Of a stretch of 64,000 nucleotides of DNA, positions 34,126 to 41,238 are shown one piece after another. The notes beneath the pieces were generated by a model. That model had not been told where the DNA came from and did not search any database. It saw only the letters and a program-made list of their open reading frames with translations. The position numbers and the translations under genes were made by a program. Position 1 is the first letter of the stretch. Each line of letters begins with the position of its first letter. Source of the DNA: Cryptosporangium minutisporangium (GTDB lineage Bacteria > Actinomycetota > Actinomycetes > Mycobacteriales > Cryptosporangiaceae); the NCBI RefSeq assembly GCF_039536245.1, contig NZ_BAAAYN010000017.1:567302-631301 (forward strand). Reading direction: 5' to 3'.

Positions 34126-34311
34126 GGGAGGCGAACCACACAGCGGAGCCCGACCGAGATCAAATCGCACAAGGTACGAAGATGCTCTACCGAATTGAGC
34201 TACAACACCCGAAGGTGCAGACCGGATTCGAACCGATAACCATCCCATTATCAGTGGAAGTAACCCTGCACTGCGCACCGGACGGGCACCGCTGTGTAGT
34301 TCGCGCCTCCC
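34126..34311 (-). ncRNA. yrlA: Bacterial Y RNA (Yrl) with circularly permuted tRNA module
   Basis: About 186 nt. The two ends (34311-34279 and 34156-34126) pair over about 29 base pairs, with one 2-nt bulge after GGGAGGCG and two U-U mismatches, forming the Y RNA stem. Inside, in 5'-3' order: an anticodon-like arm UUCCA-CUGAUAA-UGGGA (34259-34243), a 5-nt variable loop, a T arm AUCGG-UUCGAAU-CCGGU (34237-34221), an acceptor-like stem closed by a UUCG tetraloop (34220-34203), U8-A9, then a D arm GCUC-AAUUCGGUA-GAGC (34200-34184). That is a tRNA cut in the anticodon side and rejoined through the acceptor end, as established for YrlA RNAs. It lies directly upstream of the Ro60 homologue. Confidence 0.9.
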
Positions 34312-34323
34312 GAGATCACAGTT

Positions 34324-34394
34324 GACCGCGGCATTGCGAGAATTGAACTCGCAGGCCCGATGTGGACCTCTTACCAGGAGAAGTAGCCGTGGTC
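34324..34394 (-). ncRNA. Second tRNA-like element upstream of the Y RNA
   Basis: 71 nt closed by a 9-base stem GACCACGGC/GCCGCGGTC with one mismatch. It holds a canonical T arm GCGAG-UUCAAUU-CUCGC (34352-34336) and a second arm UUCUC-CUGGUAA-GAGGU (34382-34366) whose loop could be read as a D-loop with its GG or as a Thr anticodon loop (CU-GGU-AA). It cannot fold as a complete tRNA: there is one arm too few and extra bases between T arm and stem. It may be a degenerate tRNA, a second Y-type RNA or part of the Y RNA precursor. Confidence 0.5.
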
Positions 34395-34396
34395 TT

Positions 34397-34412
34397 CGCA
34401 CCGGGAGGTGCG
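34397..34412 (-). terminator. Small hairpin after the hemerythrin gene
   Basis: Perfect 6-base arms CGCACC/GGTGCG around TCCC, 49 bases after the stop codon of the hemerythrin gene and immediately before the second tRNA-like element. It could be a terminator or the capped end of that RNA. Confidence 0.4.
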
Positions 34413-34460
34413 TGAATGAGAGTGCCTCGTCCGGACTCGGTGAGCAACTGATATTCGCCG

Positions 34461-34922
34461 TCAATCGACGCCGAACATCCGGCCGACGTCGACGTCCTGA
34501 GTGGTCATCGCATCGAGGACGGCCACGAGTTGACGCTCTTCGTAGCCGAAGTGCGAATCCATGATCGCCTCGACCCCGTCGAGGTGCCGGGTCAGCTCGT
34601 CGGCCGTCGCGGTTCTCGCGACGCTCTCCAGGTCAGCGAGGAGCATCGACAGCAGCTCGTGATCCTGGCGCAGGTGTTCGACGACCGGCACGAGGTCGGG
34701 ATGTTCGGCCAGAATGCGCGGGAACAGCTCACCGTCCTCCGCGCGATGATGGCCGTTCAAAGCAACGCAGAACCCGATGCAGAACAGCCCGAGTTCGAGC
34801 GCGAATTCATCGCGCGGTGCATCCGCATCGATCTTCCCGCGGAGTAGGTCCATTCGCTGCCGGAGGGTGTGGTGCACATGCTGGAGTTCACGACCCCAGG
34901 CTCGTGCACGTTCGCGGTTCAC
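34461..34922 (-). CDS. Hemerythrin HHE-domain protein
   Basis: About 153 residues forming one hemerythrin four-helix bundle with the usual di-iron ligands: His in ELQHVHHTL, the GHHRAEDGELFP pair, His in LRQDHELL and HFGYEERQL near the end. Bacterial HHE proteins bind O2, NO or iron and often serve redox stress. I took the GTG that gives VNRERARAWGREL, where homologues usually begin; an upstream GTG at 35003 would add 27 residues with no obvious function, and neither start has a strong ribosome site. It lies upstream of the Y RNA/TROVE genes on the same strand. Confidence 0.8.
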   Translation of the reverse strand: MNRERARAWGRELQHVHHTLRQRMDLLRGKIDADAPRDEFALELGLFCIGFCVALNGHHRAEDGELFPRILAEHPDLVPVVEHLRQDHELLSMLLADLESVARTATADELTRHLDGVEAIMDSHFGYEERQLVAVLDAMTTQDVDVGRMFGVD

Positions 34923-35073
34923 CGCGCGGTCGGAGCGGTCTCCATCGTCCGAGCGTCCTTTATTTTCGGCGCCTCCATGCCTAACGCAGACCGTTACCGA
35001 CACGCGACGCTGGAAAGAAGATACAACAGGCGCTCCGAGTCCGGTATGGAGATCTCGTATTGACCGGGATTCG

Positions 35074-35823
35074 TCAGGCTCCGCGCTGTCCGACGAGCCA
35101 TTCGTCGAACGTCGTCGGCGCGATCCGCGCCTGGTCGCCGGGCAGCATCACGTTGCCGGCCATCTCGACGCCGAAGCCTGCCGACCAACTCGGCACCAGC
35201 CGCACCGAGCGGCCACGCGCCTCGTTCGTCCGCCGCGCCATGTCCACGAGATCCTGCGGCTCGGGTCCGGCGAGGTCCGGGTACCGCCCCTGCGGCGCAC
35301 CCAGCGCGATCTCGACCAGCACGTCGGCGACGTCCTCGGGCGCGACCGGCTGCACGAGCAGCGGCGGGAGCGCCGCCACCCCGTCGCTCTCGGTCCAGCT
35401 CGCCACCATCGCCGCGAAGTCGTGGAACTGCGTCGCCGGCACGATCGTCCACGGCACCGGCCCGGCGCTCACCAGTCGTTCCTGTTCCCGCTTGCCGGCG
35501 TAGTGCGGGTTGCCCTCGACCCGATCGAGTCCCGCGATCGAGAGCAGCACGTGGTGCCGGACACCGGCGCGCTGCTCCGCGGCGAGCAAGTTCCGGGTGG
35601 TGGTGCCGAAGTACGCGACGGCCTCGTCCCGGTCGGTCGCCGGACCGTTCGTGACGTCGATGACTGCGTCGACGCCGACCAGCACGTCGCCCAGGCCGTC
35701 GCCGCTCAACAGGTCGACGCCGCTCGAACGACTGATCCGCACCACGTCGTGCCCCTGACGTACGAGCCCGGCGACGGTGAGGGTTCCGATGTTGCCGGTG
35801 GCACCGGCGACTGCGATCCGCAT
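35074..35823 (-). CDS. NAD(P)-binding protein, NmrA/atypical SDR type
   Basis: 249 residues. N-terminal Rossmann motif VAGATGNIGTLTVAGL, then VDAVIDVTNGPATDRDEAVA, SIAGLDRVEGNPHYAGKREQE (YxxxK-like pair) and a variable C-terminal half with VAPEDVADVLVEIAL. The pattern is that of small NAD(P)H-binding reductases or redox-sensing SDR proteins (NmrA, QOR2, YwnB). The substrate cannot be told. It diverges from the Rrf2 regulator, with an inverted repeat in the shared promoter region, and is probably controlled by it. Confidence 0.8.
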   Translation of the reverse strand: MRIAVAGATGNIGTLTVAGLVRQGHDVVRISRSSGVDLLSGDGLGDVLVGVDAVIDVTNGPATDRDEAVAYFGTTTRNLLAAEQRAGVRHHVLLSIAGLDRVEGNPHYAGKREQERLVSAGPVPWTIVPATQFHDFAAMVASWTESDGVAALPPLLVQPVAPEDVADVLVEIALGAPQGRYPDLAGPEPQDLVDMARRTNEARGRSVRLVPSWSAGFGVEMAGNVMLPGDQARIAPTTFDEWLVGQRGA

Positions 35824-35870
35824 GGCGGCCTACCTCTCTCGTCCTCTCTGGTTCCGCGCCGACGTTATCT

Positions 35871-35896
35871 CGGATAAAACAGGTCCGCAATATCCG
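35871..35896. promoter_or_regulatory. Candidate Rrf2 operator
   Basis: Inverted repeat CGGATA-N14-TATCCG in the 89-bp region between the divergent reductase and Rrf2 genes, AT-rich relative to its surroundings. Rrf2 proteins commonly bind such dyads and control themselves and the neighbouring gene. Confidence 0.5.
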
Positions 35897-35912
35897 CGAT
35901 ACACTGACACCC

Positions 35913-36386
35913 GTGAAGCTTCCGGTGAGCACCGAGTGGGTCCTGCACTGCGCGACGACGTTGGCGCAGCTCGAGCCCGGAGCGACCGCCTCCGCAGCGC
36001 AGCTCGTCGCGTACTACGACCTCCCGGCAGCCTCACTCGCAAAGCACCTGCAGGCGCTCGTCCGGGCCGGCATCCTCTCCGCGACCCCCGGGCCGCGTGG
36101 TGGCTTCCGGCTGGCCCGTCCGGCCGCCGACATCACGCTGCTCGACATCGTGGAAGCGGTGGACGGCCCGTCGGAGCCCTACGTGTGCCGCGAGATCCGT
36201 CAGCAGGGCCGGGGCGCGCTGCCTCCCGAAGACTGCCGGAACACCTGCATCCTCGCCGCGAAGATGGCCGACGCACATCAGGCCTGGCGGCACAGCCTCG
36301 GCGGCGTCAGCCTCGCCGACGTCGTCGCCTCACTGCCCGCCACCGCACCGGCCCGTACCCGGGCGCTGCTCACGTCCGACCAGTGA
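35913..36386 (+). CDS. Rrf2-family transcriptional regulator
   Basis: 157 residues: Rrf2 winged helix (about 5-85; STEWVLHCATTLAQL, LAKHLQALVRAGILSATPGPRGGFRLAR) and the cysteine loop CREIRQQGRGALPPEDCRNTC, three Cys spaced like the ligands of Fe-S or thiol-sensing members (IscR, NsrR, CymR relatives). A redox or nitrosative signal is therefore likely. GTG start. It probably represses itself and the divergent reductase through the dyad at 35871-35896. Confidence 0.88.
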   Translation: MKLPVSTEWVLHCATTLAQLEPGATASAAQLVAYYDLPAASLAKHLQALVRAGILSATPGPRGGFRLARPAADITLLDIVEAVDGPSEPYVCREIRQQGRGALPPEDCRNTCILAAKMADAHQAWRHSLGGVSLADVVASLPATAPARTRALLTSDQ

Positions 36387-36714
36387 TCCGCAGGCGGCGG
36401 CCTATCGAGTGCATGTGCTGCACATGCCAGAGCCTCCTCATGCGCTCGGCCAGCGCAAGTGCACGTCCGCGCTGCACCTGGTGACGCCGCCGGCGTGGCC
36501 GTGCGAGCACGCGGCGCCCGACGGCTGCGCAGCGCCGGACGTATCGCCGTCGTCCTGGGAGCTGCTGCTCGGAGCCGGGCGGCTGCAATGGTCCGGAGAC
36601 CACGGGAAAACCGCCCGGCTCGGCCAGAGCGTATTCGTTGCCGTCAGCGTTGCCGTCAACCTCAGGTTGGACGCGGCGGGGGTGGCGCCGGAACCAGCGT
36701 CTTCCCAGCTAGCG
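36387..36714. other. Intergenic stretch before tRNA-Ser
   Basis: 328 bp with no convincing gene; frames across it run into the tRNA and lack ribosome sites. One clear feature is the near-perfect palindrome GCATGTGC-T-GCACATGC at 36411-36427, just after the Rrf2 stop codon, which could be a terminator stem or a protein-binding site. Confidence 0.4.
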
Positions 36715-36803
36715 CGGAGGGCGTGGGATTCGAACCCACGATGAGGCTTCCGCCCCATAGCAGTTTTCAAGACTGCCGCCATCGGCCACTAGGCGAGCCC
36801 TCC
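36715..36803 (-). tRNA. tRNA-Ser (anticodon UGA)
   Basis: 89-nt tRNA. Acceptor GGAGGGC/GCCCTCC with discriminator G, anticodon arm GCAGT-CTTGAAA-ACTGC giving UGA, a long class II variable arm (TATGGGGCGGAAGCCTCAT region) and T arm CGTGGG-TTCGAAT-CCCACG. The 3' CCA is not encoded. A class II tRNA with UGA decodes UCA/UCN serine codons. Confidence 0.97.
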
Positions 36804-36887
36804 TCGGCCGCGCGCAGCGACCAGGCGCAAGTCTGTCATGCGCCGACGCCGAACCGGCGGCACCTCCGCCAACTCTCCCCGCACCCC

Positions 36888-36901
36888 ATGACACATGTCA
36901 T
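36888..36901. promoter_or_regulatory. Candidate operator upstream of the ABC-2/DesKR operon
   Basis: Dyad ATGACA-CA-TGTCAT, 80 bp before the ATPase start. Further half-sites TGTCAT (about 36834) and TGACAT (about 36933) flank it. NarL/DesR-type regulators bind short dyads like this, so it is a plausible autoregulatory site for the pair at 38692-40670. Confidence 0.5.
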
Positions 36902-36980
36902 CGCCGACCCGTGTGAGCGCCCCCGCGAGTGCTGACATCGCGCACTGCAAACCCGAGAGCACCGGCCCGAGGCTGGAGCC

Positions 36981-37943
36981 ATGACGACATCACCCGAAAG
37001 CGCAGCTGTCGAGGTCTCGGACCTGCGCCGCCGCTACCGCGGCGGGTTCGAGGCGGTCCGCGGCGTCTCGTTCACCGTTCGACCCGGTGAACTGGTCGCA
37101 CTCCTGGGGACGAACGGCGCAGGCAAGACGTCGACGATGGAGGTGATCGAAGGACTCGCGGAGCCGAGCGGTGGCAGCGTCCGGGTACTGGGCAAGGACC
37201 CGATCCGGGACCGCACGACCGTCCGCCCGCACGTCGGGATCATGTTGCAGTCCAGCGGCATGCCCGGAGACCTCACCGTGGTCGAGTCGCTCCGGCTCTG
37301 GGCCGGTACCTGCGCCACGCCCCGGCCAGTGGACGAGGCGCTCGAGATGGTCAAGCTGGCCGACCGTGCGGCGACGCCGGTCAAGCAGCTCTCCGGCGGC
37401 GAACAGCGACGGCTCGACCTCGCGCTGGCGATCCTCGGGCGCCCCCGGGTGCTGTTCCTCGACGAGCCGACCACCGGGCTGGACCCGGAGAGCCGACGCG
37501 CCACCTGGGCGCTGCTCTCGACGCTGCTCGCCGAAGGCGTGTCGATGCTGCTCACGACCCACTACCTGGAGGAGGCCGAGCGTCTCGCCGACCGCCTGGT
37601 GATCCTCCATCAAGGCTCGGTGGTCGCGGCCGGCACCCTCGCTGACGTGGTGGCTGCCCACCCGGCGGAGATCCGGTACCGCGGCCTACGACCGCCCGCA
37701 TTGGTGGGCAACGAGACCGTTCGGGTGGAGGGCGACCGCGTCACGATCCGGACCCGCTCGTTGCAGGGCAGCCTCACCGCACTACTGGCCTGGGCCAGCG
37801 CGTCGCAGGTGGAGCTGGCCGAACTGGCGGCGACGCCGGCCACGTTGGAGACGGCCTTCCTGGCGCTGAGCGCCGAACGGGCGGCGGACGCCCAGCGGGA
37901 CAACGAGCAGGACCAGCTTCGGGACGAGGTGACGGTGCGATGA
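36981..37943 (+). CDS. ABC-2 type exporter ATPase
   Basis: 320 residues. Walker A GTNGAGKTS (about 45-53), Q-loop IMLQSSGMP, signature LSGGEQRRL, Walker B LFLDEPTTGLDPESRR and switch His LLTTHYLEEAE, followed by a C-terminal accessory region (about 225-320). This is the DrrA/CcmA-like class used for drug, lipid or peptide export. The next gene, its permease, overlaps by ATGA. The operon ends with a two-component pair, typical of self-regulated resistance exporters. Confidence 0.9.
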   Translation: MTTSPESAAVEVSDLRRRYRGGFEAVRGVSFTVRPGELVALLGTNGAGKTSTMEVIEGLAEPSGGSVRVLGKDPIRDRTTVRPHVGIMLQSSGMPGDLTVVESLRLWAGTCATPRPVDEALEMVKLADRAATPVKQLSGGEQRRLDLALAILGRPRVLFLDEPTTGLDPESRRATWALLSTLLAEGVSMLLTTHYLEEAERLADRLVILHQGSVVAAGTLADVVAAHPAEIRYRGLRPPALVGNETVRVEGDRVTIRTRSLQGSLTALLAWASASQVELAELAATPATLETAFLALSAERAADAQRDNEQDQLRDEVTVR

Positions 37944-38695
37944 TCCGGCGGATGAGGGCGCTCGCGCGGGCAGAGATGATCCTGCTGCGGCGCAACAAGG
38001 TGATGCTGTTCAACGCAGTGCTGTTCCCGGCGGGCTTGATCGCGATGCTCGCGGCGGGACAGGACGGCTCGACGGACCGAGACGGGCAAGCGATGTTGGT
38101 CGGCTCGTTCGTGGCGACCACGCTGCTGCTCGTCGTCTACTTCAACCTGCTCTGCGCCTACGTCGCCCGTCGCGAGGAGAGGGTGCTGGTGCGGCTCCGG
38201 GCGGGCGAATGTCGGGATGGGGAGATCCTCACCGGCACCGCGATCCCGGCGGTCGTGATCGCGCTCGGACAGGTGGCGATCCTGGTTCTGGCCGGCCTCG
38301 CGGTGCTCGACCTGCCGCTACCGAAGCAGCCCCTGGTCCTGCTCACCGCGGTGGGGCTCGGCTGCCTGACGTTCGTCGGGCTGGCGCTGCTGACGACGCT
38401 GATCACCCGCAACGTGGAGGCCGCCCAGGTGACGTCCCTGCCGCTGATCGCGGTGTGCTTCATCGCGTCGGGCGTCGCCGGACAGCCGGACTTCGTCCCC
38501 GAGATGCTGCTGCGAGTGATGCCGATGACGCCGGTGGTCGAGTTGACCCAGGTCGGCTGGATGGGCTCGCTCCCGGACGAGGCCGACACCGGGGTCCTGC
38601 AGGCGATGGCGCTGCCGCTGGCGGTCGGACTCGCGTGGGCGGCAGTCGGCATCCTCGCGGCCCGGCGCTGGTTCCGTTGGCAGGCCAGGGCATGA
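37940..38695 (+). CDS. ABC-2 type permease
   Basis: 251 residues with six predicted membrane helices (about 22-42, 53-73, 98-128, 138-160, 165-185, 222-243) and no large soluble domain, the layout of ABC-2 export permeases. It forms the membrane half of the exporter with the preceding ATPase; both ends overlap neighbours by ATGA. The exported compound is unknown. Confidence 0.88.
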   Translation: MIRRMRALARAEMILLRRNKVMLFNAVLFPAGLIAMLAAGQDGSTDRDGQAMLVGSFVATTLLLVVYFNLLCAYVARREERVLVRLRAGECRDGEILTGTAIPAVVIALGQVAILVLAGLAVLDLPLPKQPLVLLTAVGLGCLTFVGLALLTTLITRNVEAAQVTSLPLIAVCFIASGVAGQPDFVPEMLLRVMPMTPVVELTQVGWMGSLPDEADTGVLQAMALPLAVGLAWAAVGILAARRWFRWQARA

Positions 38696-40065
38696 GCGAC
38701 CCGATCCCGACGCGCCCGGCCGACCTCGGTCGGGCGCGTCCCGGACCGGGTCATCGGACGCATCCCGTGCGCCTCGGGACGGCGGATGCCGGATGGGAGA
38801 CTTCCACCGTGTGGACGATGCCCAAGCACTGGTGGCACCTCGCATGGGCAGGCCGCGACAACGTCGCCCGCGTGGACTACTACACCCGGGGGACGCTCTA
38901 CTTCTTACAGGCGAGCGAGCTGTTCGGCGTGCTGCTCTACCTGGAAACCACCCCCGGCTCGGGAAGCGGTTGGGCGGTCGGCGTCGGGATCACCCTGGTG
39001 CTGCTCCACACAGCGCTGTGTCTGTTCACGCTGCACACCACGATCACCGCGTCGCTCCGGGATTCGGGTCCGCCGCGGCGGCTCCTCGGGGCGCTCACCG
39101 CACTCACCGTCGCGCTCGGCTTGCTCGCGCTGTTCGTCCCCAGCCTGCTGCCGCACGCCGAACCGGGACCGACCGGCCGACCGGACGTCGATCCGGCGGT
39201 GCCCACCGTCGCTGCGCTGGTCGTGTACCTGATCGCCGCGGCCAGCCCGGTGCTCCGCAGCGTCACGCTGGGCCTGCTCGCCCTCCTCACGGGCGGGTTG
39301 ATCGGCCTGCTGGCCATCGGACGGGGCGTGCCGAGCGAGGAGATCGGGAAGGTCGCCACGATGACCGCGGTCGTCACGGTGTCCGCCGGCGTCACGTACA
39401 AGCTCTCGGTCTGGATCCTCCGGGTGATCGGAGATCTCGCCGAGGCGCGGCAGACCCGAGCGGCGCTGGCGGTGGCCGAGGAGCGGCTGCGGTTCTCCCG
39501 CGACCTGCACGACGTCCTGGGTAGCCAGCTCTCGGCTATCGCGGTGAAGAGCGAACTGGTGGCCGAGCTGGCTCGCCGGGGACTGCCCAGCGCGGTCGAC
39601 CAAGCCGGTGAGGTACGGCAGCTCGCGCACGACGCCTTGCGCGAGGTTCGCGACGTGGTGTCCGGCTATCGCCGCGCAGATCTCGCGACCGAGCTGGAGG
39701 GTTCGGCGTCGCTACTGCGGGCAGCCGGGGTCGACTGCCGACCGACCACCGAAGGGGTCCCACTGGACCGCGCGGCCCAGGAGGCGCTGGCCTGGGTGGT
39801 GCGCGAAGCCGCGACGAACGTGCTGCGGCACAGCGAGGCGACCCGGTGCGACATCGTGCTGCGGGCGGACGCCCGGCGGGCGGTGCTCACCGTCACGAAC
39901 GACGGAGTGCGGGAAGCGTCCGAGGACACCGACGACCACGGCGGCAACGGGTTGGCGGGACTGCGTGAACGGCTCGCCGCCCGGGGTGGATCGCTCCGCG
40001 TCCGCAGCCTGCCGCCGGAGAGTTTCAGTCTGGTCGCCGAGGTTCCGCTGGGAGGCGCACGATGA
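38692..40065 (+). CDS. DesK-type sensor histidine kinase
   Basis: About 457 residues if it starts at the ATG overlapping the permease stop; starts at 38809 (GTG) or 38818 (ATG) would drop a proline-rich leader. Five or six membrane helices (about 65-245) with little extracellular loop, then a HisKA_3 domain with the H-box FSRDLHDVLGSQLSAI and a HATPase domain (REAATNVLRHSEA, NGLAGLRERLAARGG). Kinases of this build sense membrane state or drugs in the bilayer. Cognate regulator follows with a 4-bp overlap. Confidence 0.88.
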   Translation: MSDPIPTRPADLGRARPGPGHRTHPVRLGTADAGWETSTVWTMPKHWWHLAWAGRDNVARVDYYTRGTLYFLQASELFGVLLYLETTPGSGSGWAVGVGITLVLLHTALCLFTLHTTITASLRDSGPPRRLLGALTALTVALGLLALFVPSLLPHAEPGPTGRPDVDPAVPTVAALVVYLIAAASPVLRSVTLGLLALLTGGLIGLLAIGRGVPSEEIGKVATMTAVVTVSAGVTYKLSVWILRVIGDLAEARQTRAALAVAEERLRFSRDLHDVLGSQLSAIAVKSELVAELARRGLPSAVDQAGEVRQLAHDALREVRDVVSGYRRADLATELEGSASLLRAAGVDCRPTTEGVPLDRAAQEALAWVVREAATNVLRHSEATRCDIVLRADARRAVLTVTNDGVREASEDTDDHGGNGLAGLRERLAARGGSLRVRSLPPESFSLVAEVPLGGAR

Positions 40066-40670
40066 CGATTCAGGTACTGCTCGCCGACGACGAGCACCTC
40101 GTGCGCACGGCGCTGGCCACGTTGCTCGACTTGGACGAGGATCTCGCGGTGGTGGCACAGGCGGCGACCGGGCCCGAGGCGGTTGCGATGGCGATGCTGC
40201 ACGAGCCGGACGTGGCCGTGCTCGATCTGCAGATGCCGGTCCTGGACGGGATCGCCGTGGCCACCGCGCTCCACCGTGACCTCCCGAAGTGCCGGACGAT
40301 CATCCTCACCAGCCACGGCCGCCCGGGCTACCTGAAGCGCGCGCTGGAGGTCGGCGTCCGCGGCTTCCTGCCGAAGACGACCTCCGGCACGGTGCTGGCG
40401 ACCGTGATCCGCTCCGTCCACACTGGCGGACGCTACGTCGACCCAGAGCTCGCCGCCGACGCGATCGCCACCGGCGACAGCCCGCTCACCCCTCGGGAGG
40501 CCGACGTCCTGGAGCTGGCCGCCGGCGGCGCACCAGTCGAGGAGATCGCCCAGCGCGCATCCCTCTCCCCCGGAACCGTCCGCAACTACCTCTCGTCCGC
40601 AGCCGGAAAACTCGGTGCTGCGAATCGACATGAAGCGGTCGCCACGGCACGCCGCCTTGGCTGGATCTGA
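40062..40670 (+). CDS. NarL/DesR-type response regulator
   Basis: 202 residues: receiver domain (ADDEHLVR, phospho-Asp in VAVLDLQMP, Thr/Ser switch ILTSHGRP, Lys in FLPKTTS) and a LuxR-type helix-turn-helix (LTPREADVLELAAGGAPVEE, LSPGTVRNYLSSAAGKLGAA). Activated by the preceding kinase; the target is probably its own operon through the dyad at 36888-36901. Last gene of the four-gene unit. Confidence 0.92.
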   Translation: MTIQVLLADDEHLVRTALATLLDLDEDLAVVAQAATGPEAVAMAMLHEPDVAVLDLQMPVLDGIAVATALHRDLPKCRTIILTSHGRPGYLKRALEVGVRGFLPKTTSGTVLATVIRSVHTGGRYVDPELAADAIATGDSPLTPREADVLELAAGGAPVEEIAQRASLSPGTVRNYLSSAAGKLGAANRHEAVATARRLGWI

Positions 40671-40855
40671 TTCAGCGCATCCTGAGTGGACGGACTGAAC
40701 CGATACCGTCGTCGAACCGTGTGAAGTGACGAGGGATTCGTGTTTGAAGTTCGTCCGTAAACGGCATTGATACTTCACCGGCCGCAGCCACCCCCAGCTG
40801 CCCGGCAGTGTTACCGCCCGAGATCATCGCCGTACTGGGAGCGAGGTGTTCGACG

Positions 40856-41050
40856 ATGTCCCCTTCACATCTCACCGTTTACTACTCCGACGGGTCGGAT
40901 GCTTCCTTCGATGACGTGACCTACCGCGTCTCCGACGATTACCTCTATGTCGAGCCGTCCAGCGGCGCCGCCCCCACGCCGATCGAGCTGTTCTCGGTAT
41001 ACAGCTGGGTAGCGCGCACCTCGCCGAAACTCACGGCGAAAGCGGCCTGA
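40856..41050 (+). CDS. Small hypothetical protein
   Basis: 64 residues (MSPSHLTVYYSDGSDASFDD, then YRVSDDYLYVEPSSGAAPTP and IELFSVYSWVARTSPK). It reads as a short all-beta domain. An upstream GGAG/GAGGTG supports the ATG at 40856. I do not recognise the family. It is its own unit, followed by copy C of the dispersed element and by a strong terminator. Confidence 0.6.
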   Translation: MSPSHLTVYYSDGSDASFDDVTYRVSDDYLYVEPSSGAAPTPIELFSVYSWVARTSPKLTAKAA

Positions 41051-41056
41051 GAGCCG

Positions 41057-41126
41057 CTGAACCCTCTCGACCGCCGGCCGACCGAGATCGAGCGACCTCG
41101 GCAGTCGCCGGTCGAGCAAAGTTCAC
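41057..41126 (+). repeat. Palindromic dispersed element, copy C (intergenic, decayed)
   Basis: About 70 bp beginning four bases after the stop of the small gene. Aligns with copy B: CTGAACCCTCTC at the left, an inner block GTCGAGCG(A)CCTC(G)GCAGTCGCCGGTCGA nearly identical to copy B, and AAGTTCAC at the right. The terminal arms no longer match each other well, so this copy looks older. Confidence 0.75.
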
Positions 41127-41135
41127 TCCCTGGAT

Positions 41136-41168
41136 ACGGGCCCCACCGGCGTTGCCGGTGGGGCCCGT
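41136..41168 (+). terminator. Terminator hairpin
   Basis: Perfect 15-base arms ACGGGCCCCACCGGC and complement around GTT, followed by TACTGTTT. It ends transcription of the small gene at 40856 and lies 71 bp before the alpha/beta hydrolase start. Confidence 0.8.
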
Positions 41169-41238
41169 TACTGTTTCCCGGCGCCGGTACCCTACTGGCG
41201 AGTAAACTCCGCCGCGTCGGCGACCGAGGGAGTGGGAC

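Noticed and set aside
34126-34311. Ordinary tRNA genes
   Set aside because: The T arm comes before the D arm and the acceptor stem is capped by UUCG, so no mature tRNA could form; it fits a Y RNA.
36411-36427. Palindrome GCATGTGC-T-GCACATGC as a definite operator
   Set aside because: It lies after a gene with no nearby downstream start; kept only as a note in the intergenic entry.
36438-36782. Small genes on either strand before and through tRNA-Ser
   Set aside because: They run into the tRNA and have no start signals or family resemblance.
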